From Streptomyces camponoticapitis (GTDB lineage Bacteria > Actinomycetota > Actinomycetes > Streptomycetales > Streptomycetaceae): 64,000 nucleotides of DNA. Of the stretch, positions 18,303 to 27,652 are shown piece by piece. Position 1 is the first letter of the stretch; every line of letters starts with the position of its first letter. The position numbers were made by a program, and so were the translations under genes. The notes beneath the pieces were generated by a model. The model was given only the letters and a program-made list of their open reading frames with translations, had not been told where the DNA came from and ran no database searches. The stretch covers positions 216,770-280,769 of the forward strand of contig NZ_BMMV01000003.1 in NCBI RefSeq assembly GCF_014646115.1, in the 5' to 3' direction.

Positions 18303-19045
18303 GCGCGCCCACCTCCTCCCTTCACGGCGGCAGGACCGTGTGGTCCCGCGTCTGGTCCGGCGTCCGGTTCTCTGTCCGGGCCTCTGTTCTGTGGTCCCGG
18401 CTCCGATGGGACGGATGTCCCCGCCGTCCGGTTCCTTTGCGGTCCCAGACCACCTCTCTCGCCGGTGCCGCCGCCCTCCCGCAGATGGGCGAGCATCGGC
18501 AGGAGTCTGGCTCTGCCCCGCGCGCAGCGGCTCTTGATCGTGCCGACGGGAACGTCGAGGACTTGCGCGGCCTCGGCCACGGGATACCCCTGCATGTCGA
18601 CGAGGACCAGGGCCGCCCGCTGATCGGCGGGCAGCTTGGCGAGGGCGACGAGAAGCTGACGGTGGAGGTCCTGGCGCTCGGCGGGCGCCTCGGCCGACTC
18701 GTGCGGTTCGAGGAGCTGCTCCAGACGATCCGTGTCGTCCACGGGAGACGTCTTGCGGGAGGCGGCTTTTCTCGCCCGGTCGAGACAGGCGTTGACGGTG
18801 ATGCGGTGCAGCCAGGTGGTGACGGCGGACTGGCCGCGGAAGGTGTGGGCGGCGCGGAAGGCGGACACGAGCGCGTCCTGCACGGCGTCGGCGGCTTCCT
18901 CGCGGTCTCCGAGTGTGCGCAGCGCCACCGCCCACAGACGGTCGCGATGGCGTCGTACGAGCTCACCGAAGGCGTCGGGATCTCCCTCGACATGCCGTGC
19001 CAGGAGGTCCTGGTCGTCCACGCCGGCGAGTGTGGCGTCTTCCAA
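18299..19045 (-). CDS. sigM: ECF RNA polymerase sigma factor, SigM type
   Basis: 248-residue extracytoplasmic-function sigma factor. Region 2 contains DPDAFGELVRRHRDRLWAVA and the -10-binding VTTWLHRITVNACLDRARKA. Region 4 is LPADQRAALVLVDMQGYPVA followed by VLDVPVGTIKSRCARGRARL. The C-terminal 55 residues are a Gly/Pro-rich tail without known function. The start is TTG at 19045 behind a GGGGAGGGGG stretch. It is followed by its anti-sigma factor and then trxB-trxA, the same order as in Mycobacterium, supporting the SigM assignment. Confidence 0.9.
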   Translation of the reverse strand: MEDATLAGVDDQDLLARHVEGDPDAFGELVRRHRDRLWAVALRTLGDREEAADAVQDALVSAFRAAHTFRGQSAVTTWLHRITVNACLDRARKAASRKTSPVDDTDRLEQLLEPHESAEAPAERQDLHRQLLVALAKLPADQRAALVLVDMQGYPVAEAAQVLDVPVGTIKSRCARGRARLLPMLAHLREGGGTGERGGLGPQRNRTAGTSVPSEPGPQNRGPDREPDAGPDAGPHGPAAVKGGGGRA

Positions 19046-19075
19046 CGGTGAGCCCCCTCCCCCTGGTCCGCAGGG

Positions 19076-20869
19076 TCAGCCTATGACCTTGATCTCCGAG
19101 ATTCCGCCGCGGAACTCGTTCGCCGAGTCGGCCGGGGCGAGTTCCGTGATGTGGATCAGTACGTACCTGGTTCTGACGGGCTTGTCCAGGGTGGCCTTGA
19201 GATTGCTGTCGGTCTGCCCCAGTTCGGTGATGCGCTGGGAGAAGTCCGCCAGGGCTGCCGGGGCCGAGGCGTCCTTGCCGGCGGCGAGGACCTGGGCCTT
19301 CTGGCCGGCGCGGTACATGGCGACGTCGACGCCGTACACGTCCCGCACGCTGCCGAGATCGACGACTATGCCGCTGCCGCCCCGGCGGTTGGGCAGGTTG
19401 CCGTAGTTCGCGTAGCCCTTGTACGTCCCGGTGATCCAGGCGGTATTGGTGTCGCCGTCGGTGGCGAGAGGGACGTCCTGCGCCTGCACGCCGTCACCGT
19501 CCGGGGCGAACGCCGAGGCTCCGGCGATCTTCAGCTTCTTCGGAGTCCGGGGCTCGGGTTTCTCCTGAGTGCCGTCCGCCGACTGCGACTGGGTCGTGTC
19601 CTCGGCGCTCTTGCGGTTGAGCATGTGGTCGGCGACCTGCCAACTGGCGAGCCCCAGCGCGGCGATGAGAAGCGCTGAGACCGTCCACTTCAGCGCCTTG
19701 CCGGTACGGCTCTGGAGCGGCGGCGGCGGGACGGGCACGGGCTGCGCGGGGGGCTGTCCGACAGGGCGGGTGGCGGGACGGGCGTAGGAGCCCTGCTGGT
19801 AGGTGGTGCGCTGGTACTCGGGCGGCGCGGCGAACGTGGGCTCCGGGGGCCGGACGCGCGGCATCTCGGCGACGGCCTTGGCGAGTTCGTCCGGCGTGGT
19901 GCAGGGCGGGTCCTGACGCGAGGCGGTGGCGCCCTCGTTGACGAGCGCGCGCATGGCGAGCTCGGACAGACCTCGGTGCACCCCGGCCCGTACCTGGTCG
20001 GGGGCGATCAGACCGACGCCCTTGGGCAGCCCCGCGAGACCGTACGCGTCCGTCTCGTACGGCCAGCGCTGTGTCAGCGCCGCGTACAGGAGCGCACCGA
20101 TCGCCTCGGTGTCGGCGCGCTGGGGGCGTTCCGCGCTGATGCCGCGCAGGGCGGCGTTCACGGCGAGGCCGCGGATCCGGTACTGGCCGGTGGAGCTGCG
20201 CAGTACGGCGCTGGGCGTCAGCTTCAGATGGGCCAGGCCCTCGCGGTGCGCGGCGGCCATCGCCTGGGAGACCTGGCTGACGAGCTGGTAGGCGTCGTGG
20301 GCCTCCATGGGGCCCGCGGCGAGGATCGCGGTGAGTTCCGTGGCGTCGGGCAGCCATTCGTGAACGACGTAGACGAGGTCGTTCTCCTCGACGGCGTCGA
20401 GGACCTGGACGAAGCGCGGGTCGCCGAGGAGCGCGGAGGAGCGGGCCGCCGCCAGGACGGAGCGGGCGCGTGGGTGGTCGGCGGGCAGGAGGTGGACGCC
20501 GACGGCGCGGCGCAGCTTCTCGTCGACCGCACGCCAGCTGCTGAATCCGTCCAGACGGGTGACGCACTCTTCGAGCCGGTAGCGTCCGGCGAGCTTGTGG
20601 CCGCTGTGGAGTTCGGGTGCCGTCACGGCCTGCCGGGCCTCCTGGCGCTTTCCGTCGTCCCGCGCGGCCGAGTCGCCGGACCCGGACTCCGCGGGCTTCC
20701 TGGCGGCGGATCCGGCCGTTTCCTCGGATCCGGACTCCGCGGCCTCGCCGTCCTCTGTCTTCTGGGCTTTCGCCACCCCGTCGGTGGTGGCCTCGTCCGC
20801 CTGGGCGGCCGGCGGTTCGTCACCGCTGTTGTCGGCCACCTCGACGGCAGCCGTGCTCCGTTCCGCCAC
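19076..20869 (-). CDS. MurJ-associated membrane pseudokinase
   Basis: 597 residues from a GTG at 20869 (MAERSTAAVEVADNSGD) with AGGAG upstream. After an acidic Ala/Glu-rich region, a protein-kinase fold begins at LAGRYRLEECVTRLDGFSSW. Catalytic residues are missing. The lysine strand reads AVGVHLLP, the HRD loop is replaced by AHLKLTPSAVLR, and the DFG is replaced by RGLAV. A Pro-rich linker, one membrane segment (about WTVSALLIAALGLASWQVAD) and an extracellular beta-rich domain (ATDGDTNTAW, discoidin-like) follow. In M. tuberculosis a similar pseudokinase is fused to MviN/MurJ and binds FhaA; here it is the separate next gene after murJ. Confidence 0.85.
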   Translation of the reverse strand: MAERSTAAVEVADNSGDEPPAAQADEATTDGVAKAQKTEDGEAAESGSEETAGSAARKPAESGSGDSAARDDGKRQEARQAVTAPELHSGHKLAGRYRLEECVTRLDGFSSWRAVDEKLRRAVGVHLLPADHPRARSVLAAARSSALLGDPRFVQVLDAVEENDLVYVVHEWLPDATELTAILAAGPMEAHDAYQLVSQVSQAMAAAHREGLAHLKLTPSAVLRSSTGQYRIRGLAVNAALRGISAERPQRADTEAIGALLYAALTQRWPYETDAYGLAGLPKGVGLIAPDQVRAGVHRGLSELAMRALVNEGATASRQDPPCTTPDELAKAVAEMPRVRPPEPTFAAPPEYQRTTYQQGSYARPATRPVGQPPAQPVPVPPPPLQSRTGKALKWTVSALLIAALGLASWQVADHMLNRKSAEDTTQSQSADGTQEKPEPRTPKKLKIAGASAFAPDGDGVQAQDVPLATDGDTNTAWITGTYKGYANYGNLPNRRGGSGIVVDLGSVRDVYGVDVAMYRAGQKAQVLAAGKDASAPAALADFSQRITELGQTDSNLKATLDKPVRTRYVLIHITELAPADSANEFRGGISEIKVIG

Positions 20870-20988
20870 CGTCGCTCCTGCCTCCCCATCCGTTGCGCAC
20901 TGTCCAACAGCCACGCCAATTGTGCCCACAGTTGGACGCTATGCACGACACACGGCGGCCGACGATGGTTGTGCTCGGCCGTCGCGAG

Positions 20989-23328
20989 CTAGCGTCCGAG
21001 ACGGCCCCGGACCATTCCGACCAAGGCGTTCATCTCTTCGATACGCAGTTTTCGCGCGACGACGAAGAAGGCGCCCAGCAGGACGATTCCGCCGGCCGCC
21101 AGTGCGGCGAACGAGCCGAGAACCTCACTGCCGAGCTTCTGGAGCACGAAGTAGGCGACCGCGCCGGCCGCGATCGTGCCGGGGACGGACGCCAGACAGA
21201 GCCGTGCGTACGTACGCAGCACGCGGGAGCCGTCCAGATCGCCTCCCAGGCGCTTCTTGAGCCTGCGCCAGGCGATGCCCACACCGACGGCGTACGCGAG
21301 GCCGTACGAGGCGGCCATGCCCACGACGGCCCAGCGCGAGGGCAGGACGAAGAAGCAGAGGGCGGAGGCGGCGGCGTTCACAGCGGCCACGATGACCGTG
21401 TTGTAGAAGGGAGTCCGGGTGTCCTCGTACGCGTAGAAGGCACGCAGCACCACGTACTGCACGGAGAACGGGATCAGACCGAGGCCGAAGGCCATCAGCA
21501 TGTACCCCATGGAGCGTGCCGATTCGATGCCCGAGGAGCCGAAGATCAGGGTGCACATCGGGATGCCGAGGGCGACGAAGCTGAAGGCGACGGGGACGAT
21601 CGCGACGGCCGAGTTCCGCAGGCCCTGCGAGATGTCGTCGCGTACGGCTCCGGTGTCCCCGTCGTGCGCGGAGCGGGAGAGCCGGGGCAGCAGGGCCGCC
21701 ATCACCGAGACCGTGATTATGGCCTGCGGCATGCCCCAGATCAGCTGGGCGTTGGAGTAGGCGATGTAACCCGCGCCCTGGGTGCCGGAGTCGACGCCCG
21801 CCGCCGTGGAGAGCTGAGAGACGACCAGCACACCGGCCTGGTTGGCGAGGACGAACAGCACGGTCCACTTGGCGAGCTTCGCGGCCTTGCCGAGGCCGTG
21901 GCCGCGCCAGTCGAACCGCAGCCGGATCCGGAAGCCCGTCTCCCGGAGGTAGGGGATCATCGCGAGGGCCTGGACGGTCAGGCCGAGCACCACGCCGACG
22001 CCGAGCAGGCGCTCGGCCTCGGGCGGGATGGACGCGACCGTCATCCCGGAGTCCTCGGCCGTGCCGTACACCCAGATGAACATGACGAGGGTGGCGATGA
22101 TGATGATGTTGTTGAGGACCGGGGTCCACATCATCGCGCCGAACCTGCCGCGGGCGTTGAGGATCTGCCCCATCACCACGTGCACGCCCATGAAGAAGAT
22201 GGTGATCAGGCAGTAGCGCACGAATGTGACCGCGACGTCGTTGGCCGCCGGGTTGTCGGCGATGCTCACCGACATGAGGCGCACCAGCAGCGGGGCGGCG
22301 TACACGGAGAGCGCGGTCAGCGAGCCGAGGATGACGACGACGAGCGTGAGCAGGCGGTTCGCGTACGCCTCGCCGCCGTCCTCGTCGTCCTTCATCGCCC
22401 GGATGAGCTGGGGTACGAAGACGGAGTTGAGGCCGCCGCCGATGGTCAGGATGTAGATCATCGTCGGCAGGGTGATGGCGAGCTGGAAGGTGTCGCCGAG
22501 GGTGGCGGCGCCGAGCGCGGCCACGATCAGCGCGGAGCGTACGAAGCCGGTGAGCCGGGAGACGAGCGTGCCCGCCGCCATCACCGCACTGGACTTCAGC
22601 AGCCCTGACGCCCGCCCGCCCGCCTTCTTCGCGGCCGGCGGCGCGGCGGGCGCCTCGGGCGCGGGGGCCGGCGGCCGGTTGGTCCCCTGCTGGTCGCGGA
22701 AGAGATGCGCGAAGGCGTCAGGCTCCTGCTCGTCCGTGCGCGCCCGGGTGGCGTGGTCGGCGCCCGAGAACTGCATGGTCCGCGCGTCGTCCCCGTACGG
22801 GACGTGGTGGGAGGGCCCGTCGGGCTCGGGCGGCGGGGGCTGGGCCCAGACACGCGGGTCCGCGGCGTACTGCCGCACCGGCGGCTGCTGGTGCGGGGGC
22901 GCCTCCTGATAGCCGCCGGGAGGGGGCGGGGGCGCCGCGCGGTCGTACCGCGCCTCGGGGGCCGGGTCCTGCGCCGAGAAGTCCTGCGCGCCGTAGGGAT
23001 CCTGCTGGTAGGCGTCCTGGACGTACGGAGCCTGGGGATAGGCGTCCGGCGTGTACGGGTCCGGGCTGTACGGCGCCTGGACGTACGGACTCTGGGAGTA
23101 GGGGCCCTGGGCGTGCGGGGGTCCTGTCTGCGGGCCCTGGGCGTGCGGGGTCCCCGGATGCCGACCCTGCGCGTACGGGTCCGGGTTGTGGGGGCCCTGG
23201 GCGTAGGGGCCCTGGGCGTGCTCGGGTGCGGGGGCGTGGGGGTCGGTGGTGGGTGGCGGCGGCGGAACATGCCCTGCCGGATCGCCGCCGGCCCCCTGGC
23301 CGCGGTCACCGTCGTACGGCGCGTTCAT
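20989..23328 (-). CDS. murJ: Lipid II flippase MurJ (MviN family)
   Basis: 779-residue multi-spanning membrane protein of the MOP superfamily that flips the peptidoglycan precursor lipid II. The membrane core starts near residue 240 at LLKSSAVMAAGTLVSRLTGF and continues with FQLAITLPTMIYILTIGGGL, in which the family motif GGGLNSVFVP is clear. About 14 transmembrane helices are visible. The first roughly 230 residues are an unusual cytosolic tail rich in Pro, Tyr, Gln and Gly with repeated PYxQ units. The gene precedes the pseudokinase gene, and the two products probably act together in cell-wall synthesis. Confidence 0.94.
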   Translation of the reverse strand: MNAPYDGDRGQGAGGDPAGHVPPPPPTTDPHAPAPEHAQGPYAQGPHNPDPYAQGRHPGTPHAQGPQTGPPHAQGPYSQSPYVQAPYSPDPYTPDAYPQAPYVQDAYQQDPYGAQDFSAQDPAPEARYDRAAPPPPPGGYQEAPPHQQPPVRQYAADPRVWAQPPPPEPDGPSHHVPYGDDARTMQFSGADHATRARTDEQEPDAFAHLFRDQQGTNRPPAPAPEAPAAPPAAKKAGGRASGLLKSSAVMAAGTLVSRLTGFVRSALIVAALGAATLGDTFQLAITLPTMIYILTIGGGLNSVFVPQLIRAMKDDEDGGEAYANRLLTLVVVILGSLTALSVYAAPLLVRLMSVSIADNPAANDVAVTFVRYCLITIFFMGVHVVMGQILNARGRFGAMMWTPVLNNIIIIATLVMFIWVYGTAEDSGMTVASIPPEAERLLGVGVVLGLTVQALAMIPYLRETGFRIRLRFDWRGHGLGKAAKLAKWTVLFVLANQAGVLVVSQLSTAAGVDSGTQGAGYIAYSNAQLIWGMPQAIITVSVMAALLPRLSRSAHDGDTGAVRDDISQGLRNSAVAIVPVAFSFVALGIPMCTLIFGSSGIESARSMGYMLMAFGLGLIPFSVQYVVLRAFYAYEDTRTPFYNTVIVAAVNAAASALCFFVLPSRWAVVGMAASYGLAYAVGVGIAWRRLKKRLGGDLDGSRVLRTYARLCLASVPGTIAAGAVAYFVLQKLGSEVLGSFAALAAGGIVLLGAFFVVARKLRIEEMNALVGMVRGRLGR

Positions 23329-23373
23329 GGTTACCCCACCTCATCGTCCCGGGCCGGCCGGCCACGACATCGC

Positions 23374-25875
23374 TCAACGGTCCACTTTCTCACCCTTGCC
23401 CGACGGGTCCCCGCTTTCCGGACGGGTGTCCGGTGTCGGGTCACTCGGCTGCCCGGGTTCGGTGCCGACGATGTCTGCGGGAGTTTTCCGCCCCGAGGCC
23501 AGGGCGGGAGGCGCCTGGGCAGGCCCGGCGTCCTCCTCGGCGGCGAGGCCGGCAGGGCCGCTGCCGTGAGCTTCGTCGCCTTCGGTGCCGCCGTCGGTGC
23601 CTTCGTCGGCGGTCTCCGCCGTGGTCTTGTCCTCGGCCGCCCTCGCCGCCACGGCCCGCTTGCGCTGGCTGTACATCTTGACTCCGGCCAGGACCAGGAG
23701 CAGCACACCACCGGCGATGACGAGCATCACGGTGGGAGTGAGCTCGGAGACCCTGACCTGGAACTTCATGGGGCCGCCGTAAGGCCGCCCGTCGGTCGTG
23801 TACAGCTGCGCCGTGAGCTCCACCGGGCCGTTGGCGTTGGCCGCGCCGGTGAACTTCACCACCTGGGTGTGTCCGCCGTCGACCTTGATCGGCTGCTCGG
23901 CGACGGCGCTGCCGTCGTCCAGCTTCAGCCGGGTCGCGTTCGTGGAGTGCAGCCGCAGGACGAGATCGTCGACGCCTTGCAGCAGCTGGTTCTGGACGGT
24001 CACCGGGATGGTCGCGCTGCGTCCGGACAGGGTCAGCTCCGACTTCTGGATGAGCTGGACCTCGTTGGCGAGGCTCACCAGATAGCGGTTCACCGAGTCG
24101 CGGTACTTCCTGGCGCCCGTCGCGTCGCCCCGCCAGGAGGTCGAGACCGCCCTGTTCACGGCGTTGGCGAACGGTGTCGCCACCCGGTCGGGAAGGGTGA
24201 GGATCGCCTTGAACTTCCCGAGCCGTTCGTCGATCCCCTTGATCTCCTCGAACGCAGACGGGGGGAGTTCCCGGGCACGGAGCTTGTCCGGATACCGCGA
24301 GGCCCCGGGCACCTTGGTGGTGGCGTTCGTGTCGGGCTTGGCAGCGGCGGCGGCGACCAGGTCGGACGACTGGGTCCAGCGCTCACCGTCCAGCCCCTGG
24401 AGGGCACGGGCCATGGACTGCGCCTGGCCGGCCGAGGGGGTCCGCTGCGGGGCGACGACGACGTCGCGCTGCTTCGAGGGGTCCTGAAGGGTCACGGCCA
24501 GCGACTGGGCGAGGAACTTCTGGACCGCGAGCGTGGAACTGGCGGCGGTGGACAGGTCGCCCTCGAAGGCGGTGGACAGCCTGGTGTCGCTGACCACGGC
24601 CGTCGTACCGCCGCCGATGGGGCGCGCGGCGGTCGCCGTGTACGGCAGGTTGTCCTGGATGCTGTCGCTGCGGGAGATCACCTTGTCGGCGCCCGCGGAG
24701 GTCGCCACATCGACGATCGACGGGTCGACGGCGCCGTTCACGGGCCACGCGAAGTCGGTGGCCGGCGGCACATGGAGGATGGTCTCCACGGTCTTCGCGG
24801 CCACCTCGCTGGAGCCCTGGAGATGGCCGAGGCTGCCGGAGACGTTCTCGCCGCCGTGGGCCAGCGACGCGAGATCGGGGTCGCCGAAGGGCAGCGCGAC
24901 GACATTGCCGTTGTCCTGGACGGCCTTCTCCAGCGAGTTGAGCCACGTCCGGGCCACGAGCTGGTTCGTACCCGCGACGGTGGCCTTGCCCGCCTTGACG
25001 CGGTAGGTGTCGGCCATCGCCTCGACGGTGGCGAGGAGGTCCGGGTCGACGACCCAGGTGACGGGAAGCTGGCTGCCGAGGGAGACGAGCTGCTCCAGCC
25101 GCCCGCCCGGGGCCAGCTCCTCGGCCAGGTCGTCGTTCTCGAAGACCGGGGTCTGCCGCTCGTCCGAGCCGGTCTCGGCGGAGACGTGGGAGGTGGAGAT
25201 CAGCGGCCAGAGGTAGGTGAACTTCGTCTTGGTGTCCACCGGGTCCGGCTGCCACGGCAGGAACGTCCGCCGGATGCCGAGGGTGTGGTCGTACGGTTCG
25301 GCCTCCGTACGGCCCGTGAGCGACACACCGAGCTGGTAGACCCCGTCCCCGCCGAGACCGAGCTTGCTCACCGGCACCGACAGGGCGAAGTCGTAGCTGA
25401 TGCCGGAGGCGAGCTTCTCGAACTCGACCTTGTACTTGCCGCCCACCGGCAGTGGATCGTTCGTGGTGTCGTTGGAACGCTCGTCGGCGTCGTCTATGGC
25501 GGTCCGGCCGACGAGCTGCGGGCCCACCCTCAGATCGACCTGGGCGTCGGTGACCGGCTTCTTGCTCTTGTTGGTCACCGTGCCGGAGATCGTGAGGGTG
25601 TCCCCCTTCGTCGGCGCGCTGGGCGCCAGGGTGTCGAGCGCGACGGAGACGGTGCTCGACCCGGACGGCTCGGCGGCCGCGCTCGCGGGAAACGCCGTGG
25701 CGGCCCCTGTGACGGCCGTGGAGCCGGTCGAGGGCGTCGCGGTCGCCTGAGGGGCCGCGAGGCCCCCCAGCAACCCGGCCAGGAGCGGCACCCCCGCGGC
25801 CACGGTGGCGCCGCGCCCCAGCCATCGGCGGGCAGGAGAGTGCTTCATCCCCTGGATGTCTGCCGCCTCGGCCAC
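23374..25875 (-). CDS. DUF6049-family secreted/membrane protein
   Basis: 833 residues (GTG at 25875; an internal ATG at 25848 gives the cleaner signal peptide MKHSPARRWLGRGATVAAGV). After the signal peptide come a beta-sandwich-like domain (LTISGTVTNKSKKPVTDAQV), a central domain with VTWVVDPDLLATVEAMADTY, and a second beta-rich region. One C-terminal membrane segment (MLVIAGGVLLLVLAGVKMYS) and a charged cytosolic tail end it. It resembles mycobacterial Rv3909, which also lies between the CCA-adding enzyme and MviN. Function is not known; an envelope role near MurJ is inferred from context. Confidence 0.82.
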   Translation of the reverse strand: MAEAADIQGMKHSPARRWLGRGATVAAGVPLLAGLLGGLAAPQATATPSTGSTAVTGAATAFPASAAAEPSGSSTVSVALDTLAPSAPTKGDTLTISGTVTNKSKKPVTDAQVDLRVGPQLVGRTAIDDADERSNDTTNDPLPVGGKYKVEFEKLASGISYDFALSVPVSKLGLGGDGVYQLGVSLTGRTEAEPYDHTLGIRRTFLPWQPDPVDTKTKFTYLWPLISTSHVSAETGSDERQTPVFENDDLAEELAPGGRLEQLVSLGSQLPVTWVVDPDLLATVEAMADTYRVKAGKATVAGTNQLVARTWLNSLEKAVQDNGNVVALPFGDPDLASLAHGGENVSGSLGHLQGSSEVAAKTVETILHVPPATDFAWPVNGAVDPSIVDVATSAGADKVISRSDSIQDNLPYTATAARPIGGGTTAVVSDTRLSTAFEGDLSTAASSTLAVQKFLAQSLAVTLQDPSKQRDVVVAPQRTPSAGQAQSMARALQGLDGERWTQSSDLVAAAAAKPDTNATTKVPGASRYPDKLRARELPPSAFEEIKGIDERLGKFKAILTLPDRVATPFANAVNRAVSTSWRGDATGARKYRDSVNRYLVSLANEVQLIQKSELTLSGRSATIPVTVQNQLLQGVDDLVLRLHSTNATRLKLDDGSAVAEQPIKVDGGHTQVVKFTGAANANGPVELTAQLYTTDGRPYGGPMKFQVRVSELTPTVMLVIAGGVLLLVLAGVKMYSQRKRAVAARAAEDKTTAETADEGTDGGTEGDEAHGSGPAGLAAEEDAGPAQAPPALASGRKTPADIVGTEPGQPSDPTPDTRPESGDPSGKGEKVDR

Positions 25876-26066
25876 GCGCCCGCCCGTCCCTCGTCGTCGT
25901 CAATGGTCGTCGTCGATTGTGCGTCCACGCATGGTAACGATGTGCGCTGTGGCGAAGTGCCGGGGACCGCCCCCCCCCATGATCGGCAGAATCTCATGGG
26001 CGGAGCAAACCGGTGCACCGGAAACCCGGGCGCCGGGGCCGACGGGGGCACGTACCCTTTTCTGTT

Positions 26067-27533
26067 GTGCCGAACGCCAACGAAGAGACTCCCCATGCAC
26101 TGAGTCAGGTGCAGCGCCGCGCGGTCAGCGAACTGCTGCGGGTGTCCCCTGTCGCCGACGACCTCGCACGCCGATTCCAGGAGGCAGGCTTCACACTCGC
26201 CCTGGTCGGAGGCTCGGTGAGGGACGCCCTCCTCGGTCGCCTCGGCAACGACCTCGACTTCACGACCGACGCCAGGCCCGACGACGTACTGAAGATCGTC
26301 CGGCCCTGGGCGGACTCGGTGTGGGAGGTCGGGATCGCCTTCGGCACGGTCGGGGCCCAGAAGGCGGGCCGGGTCGGCGACGACCGGCAGGACTTCCAGA
26401 TCGAGATCACGACCTACCGCTCGGAGGCGTACGACCGCACGTCACGCAAGCCCGAGGTGTCCTACGGGGACTCCATCGAGGACGACCTCGTACGCCGGGA
26501 CTTCACCGTCAACGCGATGGCCGTCGCGCTGCCCCAGAAGGAGTTCATCGACCCGCACGGCGGTCTCCAGAACCTCGCGGCCGGTGTGCTGCGCACGCCC
26601 GGCACCCCCGAGGCGTCGTTCTCCGACGATCCGCTGCGCATGCTCAGGGCCGCGCGCTTCGCCGCGCAGCTCGACTTCGAGGTGGCCGCGGACGTGGTCG
26701 CCGCCATGAAGGCCATGGCCGAGCGTATCGAGATCGTCTCGGCGGAACGCGTACGGGAGGAGCTGAACAAGCTGATCCTCTCCGGCCACCCCCGCAAGGG
26801 GCTGGCGCTGCTCGTCGATACCGGACTCGCGGAGCGCGTGCTGCCGGAGCTGCCGGCGCTGCGGCTGGAGAGCGACGAGCACCACCGGCACAAGGACGTG
26901 TACGAGCACTCGCTGACCGTTCTGGAGCAGGCCGTCGACCTGGAGGAGAACGGGCCGGACCTGGTGCTGCGGCTGGCCGCGCTGCTCCATGACATCGGCA
27001 AGCCCCGGACGCGGCGCTTCGAGAAGGACGGCGGGGTCTCCTTCCATCACCACGAGGTGGTGGGGGCGAAGCTGACCAAGAAGCGGATGACCGAGCTCAA
27101 GTACTCGAACGAGTTGGTGAGGGACGTCTCGCGACTGGTGGAGCTGCATCTGCGCTTCCACGGTTACGGGACCGGTGAGTGGACCGACTCGGCGGTGCGG
27201 CGGTACGTACGTGACGCCGGCCCCCTGTTGGACAGGCTCCACAAGCTGACCCGTTCGGACTGCACCACCCGCAACAAGCGCAAGGCGGCCGCTCTCTCGC
27301 GCGCGTACGACGGCCTTGAGGAGCGGATCGCGCAGTTGCAGGAACAGGAGGAGCTGGACTCGATCCGGCCCGACCTGGACGGCAACGAGATCATGCGGAC
27401 GCTGGGCGTCGGTCCCGGGCCGGTGATCGGAGCCGCGTACAAGTTCCTCCTGGAACTGCGGCTGGAGAACGGGCCGATGGAGCGGGACGAAGCGGTGAGC
27501 GCGCTGAAGGAATGGTGGGCCAACCAGAGCTGA
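26067..27533 (+). CDS. pcnA: CCA tRNA nucleotidyltransferase (poly(A) polymerase family)
   Basis: 488-residue enzyme that adds or repairs the 3' CCA of tRNA. The nucleotidyltransferase head has LVGGSVRDALLGRLGNDLDF, with the two catalytic aspartates in DLDF. RRDFTVNAMAVAL and DDPLRMLRAARFAAQL follow. An HD domain (ALLHDIGKPRTR) is in the C-terminal half. I chose the GTG at 26067 (MPNANEETPHALSQVQRRAV). No clear ribosome-binding site precedes it, so a leaderless transcript is possible. It is divergent from the DUF6049 gene and convergent with the MFS gene, separated from the latter by parS palindromes. Confidence 0.93.
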   Translation: MPNANEETPHALSQVQRRAVSELLRVSPVADDLARRFQEAGFTLALVGGSVRDALLGRLGNDLDFTTDARPDDVLKIVRPWADSVWEVGIAFGTVGAQKAGRVGDDRQDFQIEITTYRSEAYDRTSRKPEVSYGDSIEDDLVRRDFTVNAMAVALPQKEFIDPHGGLQNLAAGVLRTPGTPEASFSDDPLRMLRAARFAAQLDFEVAADVVAAMKAMAERIEIVSAERVREELNKLILSGHPRKGLALLVDTGLAERVLPELPALRLESDEHHRHKDVYEHSLTVLEQAVDLEENGPDLVLRLAALLHDIGKPRTRRFEKDGGVSFHHHEVVGAKLTKKRMTELKYSNELVRDVSRLVELHLRFHGYGTGEWTDSAVRRYVRDAGPLLDRLHKLTRSDCTTRNKRKAAALSRAYDGLEERIAQLQEQEELDSIRPDLDGNEIMRTLGVGPGPVIGAAYKFLLELRLENGPMERDEAVSALKEWWANQS

Positions 27534-27553
27534 GGTCCGGGCGGCCGTGCTCG

Positions 27554-27583
27554 CGGTCGATGTTTCACGTGAAACATCGACCG
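27554..27583. promoter_or_regulatory. parS: parS site within a 30-bp perfect palindrome
   Basis: GTTTCACGTGAAAC at 27562-27575, flanked so that 15-base arms on each side are perfect complements. It lies 20 bases beyond the pcnA stop. Confidence 0.92.
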
Positions 27584-27602
27584 GACCCACAAGGCTTCAC
27601 GC

Positions 27603-27652
27603 CGCAGCGAGGGGGGCGATGTTTCACGTGAAACATCGCCCCCCTCGCTGCG
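27603..27652. promoter_or_regulatory. parS: parS site at the centre of a 50-bp perfect palindrome
   Basis: GTTTCACGTGAAAC at 27621-27634, extended to two perfectly complementary 25-base arms (27603-27627 with 27628-27652). The right arm ends immediately before the MFS stop codon. The sequence can act both as ParB site and, when transcribed, as a terminator for the convergent genes. Confidence 0.92.

Noticed and set aside
22705..26103. A 1132-codon plus-strand frame opposite murJ and the DUF6049 gene
   Set aside because: It spans two real genes and their gap and is an antisense shadow typical of high-G+C DNA.
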